From the NCBI RefSeq assembly GCF_018698455.1, contig NZ_JABIOQ010000024.1, positions 17,127 to 81,126 of the forward strand: a stretch of 64,000 bases of DNA. The letters run 5' to 3'. A program made the position numbers and the translations under genes. Every line of letters begins with the position of its first letter. Positions within the stretch are counted from its first letter, which is position 1. Shown here piece by piece: positions 58,641 to 64,000 of this stretch. This DNA is from Sulfurimonas sp. Lineage in GTDB: Bacteria; Campylobacterota; Campylobacteria; Campylobacterales; Sulfurimonadaceae. The notes under the pieces were generated by a model. It searched no databases and was not told the origin of the DNA. It worked only from the letters and a program-made list of their open reading frames with translations.

Positions 58641-59393
58641 ATGATAAAGAAAACAATACTACTAGTATCGGCATTGCTGATGAGTGCTTCTGCTAGTTCA
58701 TGCTGGAAAAGTGAGGAGCTTGCAAGTTTTGCACAAGATGAGTTTGACGAAAAGGCTAGATTTTCCATAAAAGACGTAGTTACCTGTAGGCCTATTGCGC
58801 ATGCTAAACTTAGTTTAGGCAAAATGACATTTGAGGCAGATGAGCAAGGTATAGTTACACTTCCATTACCACCTGAAAACATGGATAGAGAACTTCCAGT
58901 AAGATTACAAAAATCAGGCTATATAACTGCGAATGAAAATGTAATGGTTGTCTTTGGTAGCTACTGGAATAATCTATTTTTAATGAGTAAAGCATTGCCT
59001 ATAGGGAGTGCAAGATTTGCTTTGAGTTGGGATAAAAAACCTTCTGACTTAGATATACATCTAAAAAGTGATAACTACCATATAAGCTATAGAACAACAA
59101 AAAGTATTGCTAATCGAGTCAAGTTAGATAGAGATGCTATGAAAGGGTATGGACCTGAAACTATTACAGTAGATAAACTTGATAAAAACGATACCTATAA
59201 AGTACTTGTAAATCGCTATAGTAAAAGTGGAAATATTGATAATAAAACGCAGGTGAGAGTTTATATAAACAATAAATTAGATCGTATAGTTAGACTTAAA
59301 AACACAACTGCCACTTGTGTACAAGTAGCAACTATACATAACAATAAGGTAAAGTATAAGCTTAAAGAACTTAGTAATTCTGAGTGTAGATAA
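58641..59393 (+). CDS. Exported protein with YfaP/DUF2135-like domain
   Basis: 250 residues from ATG 58641 (the TTG 58635 is rejected because AAAAAGG fits the ATG). A signal peptide ends near residue 18, and several Cys follow (C21, C49 and two near the C-terminus). Residues about 60-110 look like a carboxypeptidase-regulatory-like beta domain. The C-terminal part, about 125-230, has SWDKKPSDLDIHL and GYGPETITVDKLDKNDTYKVLVNRYS, which fits the YfaP/DUF2135 pattern (DLDLHL ... GPExI). The role is unknown; it lies just upstream of the WD40-caspase gene. Confidence 0.6.
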   Translation: MIKKTILLVSALLMSASASSCWKSEELASFAQDEFDEKARFSIKDVVTCRPIAHAKLSLGKMTFEADEQGIVTLPLPPENMDRELPVRLQKSGYITANENVMVVFGSYWNNLFLMSKALPIGSARFALSWDKKPSDLDIHLKSDNYHISYRTTKSIANRVKLDRDAMKGYGPETITVDKLDKNDTYKVLVNRYSKSGNIDNKTQVRVYINNKLDRIVRLKNTTATCVQVATIHNNKVKYKLKELSNSECR

Positions 59394-59417
59394 ATACTCT
59401 CTCTACTCAGCTAAGAA

Positions 59418-59434
59418 GACCCTCCCTCAGGGTC
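59418..59434 (+). terminator. Hairpin between the DUF2135-like and WD40-caspase genes
   Basis: GACCCT and AGGGTC pair perfectly across CCCTC. The following bases are A-rich rather than T-rich, so it is not a classical intrinsic terminator. Confidence 0.35.
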
Positions 59435-59504
59435 CTCAAAAACACAACACTTCAGAAATAATTAGATAGAATAAGATAATCAATTTACAAGGTAGATATA
59501 TACT

Positions 59505-62348
59505 ATGAAAATAATCTTTCTAACCCTACTACTCCTAAGCACAAGCATCTTCGCTTCAAATGAAGCCATCCTAAAACTAGACACCAAAGGTCATACAGGA
59601 ATAATAAAAGATATTATAGTCACTAAAAGTGGAGATATTATAAGTGCCAGTGATGATAAAACTATAAGAGTATGGGACTCTAATACAGGTAAAGAGAAAA
59701 GAAAGATATTAGGTCAAGTTGGTAGTGGGAGTGAGGGAAAGATATATGCCATAGCACTAAGTGATGATGAAAGGTATTTGGCTGTTGGGGGGTTTATGAA
59801 TACATCTGAAGGAGGAATAAGTGTTGGTCAAATCCGTATCTACAACTATAAAACAGGGAAATTACTCCACATCCTAAAATCACATACAAATGTAGTATAT
59901 GACTTAGCATTTTCTAAAGACAACAGATACTTCATAAGTGGTTCATCAGATAAAAGTGCAAAGATATGGAGTGTAAACGATAGCTTTACTTTAAAAGATA
60001 CTATAAAGTTTCATACTAATGATGTATATGCCGTAAAGATAATAAAAAACAAAAGAAACTATTTCGCAATAACTGCTGGATTTGATAATAAAATAGCACT
60101 TTATGACTTAAAAAGAAAAAGAGTTATTAAATCTCACACGAGTGATTATAAACTACAATACTTAGCAACATCGCTAAAGAATGGCGGTCAAATAGCAACA
60201 TGCGGATATGGCAAAGAGATACTAATATTCGACTACAACTTAAACCTAATAAAAACCATACAAAGTGAAACGAAACCAAGCGGTTTAGCATATAGTAAAA
60301 ATGGAAAGTTTTTAATAGCTGGAACTGGAACAAGTCCACGAAATACCAACATATACCAAACCAACAAAAACTACTCCCTTGTCAAATCATTTAAAAAACA
60401 TACCAATACTACAATGGCAGTAAACTTCATAGATAATAACACAGCTGTAAGTGGTGGTGGAGATAACAATGAAATATATACTTGGGATATAAATACCCTC
60501 AAAGTAAAACAAAAGATAGTAGGTGTTGGAAACTGTGTATGGAGTGTTGGAATAAAAGGTGATGAGATTACTTTGGGAAATAATAGTGCATATAAAAATC
60601 ACAATTCAAGAGGTGATCTCCAAAAATCAATAAACCTAAAAAACTTCAATATATCAACCAACACAAACGGCTTCAAGAGAATACAAATTACAAATGGTTC
60701 ATACTCTCTTAAACACTCTAAAGGTGGTGACTATGGATTTGGTGATGCAGTCTTAGAAATACAAAAGAACAATTACACACAATCCAAAATCATAAAAGAT
60801 GCTACCACTGGATTAGGCCATAGATGTTATGGCTGGTACAAAGACTTCATCATAAGTGGTGGAAGTAATGGCAATTTAAAGATCTACAATAAACAAGGAA
60901 AAGAGGTAGCAAGTCTCATAGGTCATACAGGAGAAATCTGGAGTATAGCAGTTGATGGCAATAGACTTGTAAGTGGAAGTGATGACCAAACTATGATGGT
61001 ATGGGATTTAAGTGAAGTTGGGGAAAATAAAGAGATTTACCCAATGCTAAACATCTTCGTAAGCAACGACAACGAATGGGTAGCATGGAGCAAGAGTGGT
61101 TACTTCAACTCATCTGTTGGTGGAGATAAGTATGTAGGTTATCACATAAACCAAGGTGCAAACAAAGAAGCAAGATATGTAGGAAGCGATAAATACTTTG
61201 ATACTTTCTATAGACCTGACATTATAAGTCTTATACTTCAAACTGGAAGTGAAAGAAAAGCTATAGCTTATGCAAGTAGAACTAAAAAAGTTAAAACTGT
61301 TGATGTATCTAATGCACTACCACCTGTTGTAAGTCTACTAAGTAGCTCAAATATTAAGACATCAAGTAAGTCAATTATAGTGAAGTATAGTGTTGATAGT
61401 GATGAAGTTCTAAAAGAGATAATCATACTTCATAATGGTGAGAAGATAAATGCAAGAGGACTTAAGAAAAAGAAGAGTTCTTCAAAGACTCAGAGTATAA
61501 CTATTGAGTTAAACAGTGGTGAGAATATCATAAGCATAAAAGCAAGAAACAAGTTTGCTATGAGTGATGAAGTATTAGTATATGCTACAAGAAAAACTAA
61601 AACGAAAGACATCTACAAACCAACTCTATACTTACTAAGTGTAGGTGTAAGTAAATATGAAAACCCTGAGTATAACCTAGGTGTTGCAGACAAAGATGCA
61701 ATAGCTATGGCTAAGATGTTTAAAGCCCAAGAAGGTAAGGTATACAAAAAAGTCATTACTAGGACTCTTACAAATAAAGATGCTCATAGTGACAATATAC
61801 TTGATGCACTTGACTGGATAGATAAAGAAGTAACATCTAAAGATGTAGCTATGATATTTATAGCTGGGCACGGTATGAATGATGATAAAGGCGTGTACTA
61901 CTTCTTAAGTCATGATGCTAACCTAGATAGACTAAGACGTAGTGCTGTGAAGTGGACTGAGATAAAAGAAACCATAAGTAACCTACCATCTAAAGTAATA
62001 CTACTTGCAGACACTTGTCATAGTGGAAATATTACAGGAGAGAGAAGAGATATAACAAGTGCAGTAAAAAGCATTATAAACTCAGGAAGTGGTAGTGTTA
62101 TCATGACAGCTACTACAGGAAGTGGTTACTCTTATGAAAAAGCAGAATGGGGACATGGTGCTTTTACTAAGAGCTTTTTAGATGGTCTTGGAAGAATGAG
62201 AGCTGACTATGATAGTGATGGTACTATAACAGTTAAAGAGATAGACCTTTATGTTACTAACAATGTTAAGAAGCTCACAAAAGGCAAGCAGAAGCCTACA
62301 ACTATCATACCAAATTCTGTACCTGACTTTGCTATTGGGGTTAGGTAG
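59505..62348 (+). CDS. Exported WD40-repeat protein with C-terminal caspase-like (C14) peptidase domain
   Basis: 947 residues. A signal peptide (1-18) indicates export. WD40-like repeats occupy about 24-345 and 445-505 (for example GHTGIIKDIIVTKSGDIISA, SASDDKTIRVWD, VSGSDDQTMMVWDL). A linker domain at about 515-600 (NEWVAWSKSGYFNSSVGGDKYVG) and an Ig-like segment (about 610-695) follow. The caspase-like domain at about 700-947 has H789 in FIAGHGMND and C838 in ADTCHSG, the expected His-Cys dyad. WD40-caspase proteins are known in bacteria but their substrates are not. The gene is convergent with an exported DUF4384-like gene. Confidence 0.85.
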   Translation: MKIIFLTLLLLSTSIFASNEAILKLDTKGHTGIIKDIIVTKSGDIISASDDKTIRVWDSNTGKEKRKILGQVGSGSEGKIYAIALSDDERYLAVGGFMNTSEGGISVGQIRIYNYKTGKLLHILKSHTNVVYDLAFSKDNRYFISGSSDKSAKIWSVNDSFTLKDTIKFHTNDVYAVKIIKNKRNYFAITAGFDNKIALYDLKRKRVIKSHTSDYKLQYLATSLKNGGQIATCGYGKEILIFDYNLNLIKTIQSETKPSGLAYSKNGKFLIAGTGTSPRNTNIYQTNKNYSLVKSFKKHTNTTMAVNFIDNNTAVSGGGDNNEIYTWDINTLKVKQKIVGVGNCVWSVGIKGDEITLGNNSAYKNHNSRGDLQKSINLKNFNISTNTNGFKRIQITNGSYSLKHSKGGDYGFGDAVLEIQKNNYTQSKIIKDATTGLGHRCYGWYKDFIISGGSNGNLKIYNKQGKEVASLIGHTGEIWSIAVDGNRLVSGSDDQTMMVWDLSEVGENKEIYPMLNIFVSNDNEWVAWSKSGYFNSSVGGDKYVGYHINQGANKEARYVGSDKYFDTFYRPDIISLILQTGSERKAIAYASRTKKVKTVDVSNALPPVVSLLSSSNIKTSSKSIIVKYSVDSDEVLKEIIILHNGEKINARGLKKKKSSSKTQSITIELNSGENIISIKARNKFAMSDEVLVYATRKTKTKDIYKPTLYLLSVGVSKYENPEYNLGVADKDAIAMAKMFKAQEGKVYKKVITRTLTNKDAHSDNILDALDWIDKEVTSKDVAMIFIAGHGMNDDKGVYYFLSHDANLDRLRRSAVKWTEIKETISNLPSKVILLADTCHSGNITGERRDITSAVKSIINSGSGSVIMTATTGSGYSYEKAEWGHGAFTKSFLDGLGRMRADYDSDGTITVKEIDLYVTNNVKKLTKGKQKPTTIIPNSVPDFAIGVR

Positions 62349-62399
62349 TAAAGTCTAGCAATAAGTCTATCTTACACTCTCTAATGCTTTATTATACCC

Positions 62400-63788
62400 T
62401 TACTTTTTCATAGTAGTAAAACTCATTACATCTTCACTCATCTCTACTTTTTTACTTATTTTCTTTTTTAATCCACGAGTTTGAGATAGTGCTTTTTTAA
62501 TATCTTTAGAAATTATGTAGTAGCCACTTTCTTCATCGAATTTAGTATTTGGAAGTATATGTATCTTTTTATTAGATGCTATGACTTGGATACTTTCTAC
62601 TCCAAAAGGGGGCTCTACTGTGAATGCACCAAGACTTATCCATCTAGAAGCATCATCAGCATTTACAAATTTAACAAACTTAGAGTTCCCATTTCCTTCG
62701 CTTAGTTCTAAAAGGTATGAAAACTTTCCATCTTTTGTTTGGGTATATCCAACTATGTAGAGGTATCCCATCTTATTTAGTTTTACAAAAAGTTCTATCT
62801 CTTCATCATTTTCAAAGAGTAAATTTTGGCTTCCTCTATTTGAGTTAAGTGATACTTTTAAATCACTTGAACTTATTATTCCAGCATTTAGTAATGCGTC
62901 AAAGTCTATATTTTTTGGTTTAGTTGCAAGGTCTTTATATGCATTGTTACTTATATTTAGAGTTTTAGAAGCTACAACCTCATTTGTTGTAGTGCTTAGT
63001 AGTTCATAGTTGAGAATCATTGCATTCTTAGTTAGTGTATACTCTCCTACTAGAAGGTACGCTGCACTTTTAGGTGACTTAGTAGTATGAAGTTTACTTT
63101 TTAACTCTTTAGTAAAGACTGAACTAAACTCAGTAGCAGTAGTAGAGTTTTGCATAAGAGGTGGATATACATATATATTTTTTTTAGTAAAAGCTTTTGC
63201 TAACACTGTCGCTGCAAATTCAACCGAGTCTATCTTGGAGTCAAGTTTTACTAACTCCACTTTTACTTGTGATTTTGTTATAGCTTTATTTTTTAGTATT
63301 TGAGCACCAAGTATAACGGCTACACTCTCATATCTTTCATACTCTTTTATAAGTGAGAAAATGTCTTCATATAGTTGTAGTTTTAAAGATGATGATTTAG
63401 ATTTATCTATTTCGTTTAAGGCAGATTCTATTTCTTCATTTAGATTATAAAGTTTTTGGACATATAGTGCATTTACTTTTTCAGATGTTAGTACAACTTT
63501 AGCTTCAACTTCCAAAGGTTTATCTATAAAAGTAAACTCAGCTCCAAGAATAGGTAAGTTTGAACTTATTTTTATATTTGATATTGCAGATGAACCTTCA
63601 TCTGTTGAATGTGATTCAAAGCTTGAACTTACTTCACTTTTTATCATTTGACAAAGGTCAGATAGTGCTTCTTTTTTAGCCTCTGTATTTGTTTTGGCAA
63701 AGCCGATGCCACTCATGGTATTAGCCGATACTAAGCTAACTAGAAAGACACTTGATACAAATATTAAAAATAATCTTTTACTCTTCAT
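62400..63788 (-). CDS. Exported protein with LPP20-like N-terminus and DUF4384-like C-terminus
   Basis: 462 residues. A signal peptide (1-22) is followed by an LPP20/FlgO-like N-terminal region (GIGFAKTNTEAKKEALSDL) with a long helical segment, and a middle alpha/beta part (about 190-290; FTKELKSKLHT, LLVGEYTL). The C-terminal region, about 310-430, has NDEEIELFVKLNKMGYLYIVGY and EPPFGVESIQVIAS, which fit the DUF4384 pattern often encoded near bacterial caspase-like proteins. It is convergent with the WD40-caspase gene 51 bases away. Confidence 0.65.
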   Translation of the reverse strand: MKSKRLFLIFVSSVFLVSLVSANTMSGIGFAKTNTEAKKEALSDLCQMIKSEVSSSFESHSTDEGSSAISNIKISSNLPILGAEFTFIDKPLEVEAKVVLTSEKVNALYVQKLYNLNEEIESALNEIDKSKSSSLKLQLYEDIFSLIKEYERYESVAVILGAQILKNKAITKSQVKVELVKLDSKIDSVEFAATVLAKAFTKKNIYVYPPLMQNSTTATEFSSVFTKELKSKLHTTKSPKSAAYLLVGEYTLTKNAMILNYELLSTTTNEVVASKTLNISNNAYKDLATKPKNIDFDALLNAGIISSSDLKVSLNSNRGSQNLLFENDEEIELFVKLNKMGYLYIVGYTQTKDGKFSYLLELSEGNGNSKFVKFVNADDASRWISLGAFTVEPPFGVESIQVIASNKKIHILPNTKFDEESGYYIISKDIKKALSQTRGLKKKISKKVEMSEDVMSFTTMKK

Positions 63789-63890
63789 TGTAAGACCTCG
63801 TAATAATATGTGGTATTATGCTGTAAGATACCTAAAAATGACATAATGGCACAAAATTGCACCCCTGTGAATGAATCTCCACTTTTATGA

Positions 63891-63896
63891 TATAAT
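63891..63896 (+). promoter_or_regulatory. -10 element of the transposase gene
   Basis: TATAAT 40 bases before the ATG at 63936, followed by SD AAGGA at 63925-63929. Confidence 0.45.
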
Positions 63897-63935
63897 TTTT
63901 AACTATCGACATAATAAAATAAATAAGGATTTTTA

Positions 63936-64000
63936 ATGCCTACAAGATTAAGAGTTGATATTAGCTGGTTATCATCATGTTATCAATCGTGGTGTAAATC
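63936..64000 (+). pseudogene. REP-associated tyrosine (Y1, IS200-like) transposase, 5' end, apparent frameshift
   Basis: The ATG with a good SD opens MPTRLRVDI, the typical beginning of REP-associated transposases. The following bases code for AGYHHVINRGVN, the expected continuation, only if one base near 63961-63963 is skipped (GATATT-A-GCTGGT). In the uninterrupted frame the sequence reads SWLSSCYQSWCK, which does not look like the family. The gene is therefore frameshifted at codon 9-10, or the base is a sequencing error. The rest lies outside the window. Confidence 0.65.

Noticed and set aside
63847..63860. TGGCAC-AAAA-TTGC resembling a sigma54 promoter upstream of the transposase
   Set aside because: The spacer is one base short (4 instead of 5), and RpoN promoters are strict about spacing; a TATAAT closer to the gene is a better candidate.

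Overview
The window is an AT-rich chromosomal segment of a Campylobacterota (epsilonproteobacterial) bacterium, most probably Sulfurimonas or a close relative. This rests on gene order and gene types. The block rplI-hslV-hslU-era-Csd6-like and the block pheS-pheT-aroA-ispH-rpsA-(small membrane protein)-serA follow the order known from Helicobacter pylori. So does the octaprenyl synthase-hemA-proS-hemC-UbiD type run. Flagellar promoters are of the sigma28 and sigma54 kind used by this group, and a MutS7-type mutS is present, a subfamily known from Campylobacterota. No rRNA, tRNA, CRISPR array or prophage was seen.

Layout. 1-7.0 kb (minus strand): a tightly overlapping operon argG - ferredoxin:thioredoxin-reductase/rhodanese fusion - rplI - hslV - hslU - era - csd6-like - csd4-like (cut by the window edge), plus flaG with its own sigma28 promoter. 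7.1-10.1 kb (plus): MFS exporter, two small unknown proteins, MATE exporter. 10.1-14.7 kb: a divergent HemF-like protein, an unknown exported protein, a degraded gene, then pdxJ-pdxA and a PlsC-type acyltransferase. 14.7-22.8 kb: PPK2 with a tiny lipoprotein, a YyaL/SPATA20-type protein, a divergent short GlpD/UgpQ pair, a LysE exporter, an aminopeptidase-T-like protein and a flavin disulfide reductase. 22.9-27.5 kb: YgjP-type metallopeptidase, Tex, FapA. 27.5-39.1 kb (plus): argB, an exported unknown, polyprenyl synthase, hemA, proS, fxsA, a DsbA/DsbC-like thioredoxin, hemC, UbiD-type decarboxylase, a very basic c-type cytochrome, argH, OsmC. 39.2-51.6 kb: a 38-residue membrane protein, HIT, pheST, aroA, ispH, rpsA, serA, coaX, hisG, a methyltransferase. 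51.6-56.3 kb: dihaem cytochrome c peroxidase, MutS7 with a C-terminal HNH domain, YqeY. 56.3-63.8 kb: flgH with a sigma54 promoter, then four exported proteins of unknown role. 63.9 kb: the first bases of a REP-associated (Y1) transposase that seems frameshifted.

Most of the window is housekeeping: arginine synthesis (argG, argB, argH), haem (hemA, hemC, HemF-like), pyridoxal phosphate (pdxA, pdxJ), quinone side chain and menaquinone decarboxylation, translation and proteolysis. The least understood part is 57.0-63.8 kb. It encodes, all with signal peptides, a transglutaminase/papain-like protein, a YfaP/DUF2135-like protein, a WD40-repeat protein with a C-terminal caspase-like peptidase, and a convergent protein with an apparent DUF4384-type C-terminal domain. 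This is the best candidate for an undescribed system: a periplasmic caspase-type protease module. That grouping is inferred from context and unproven.
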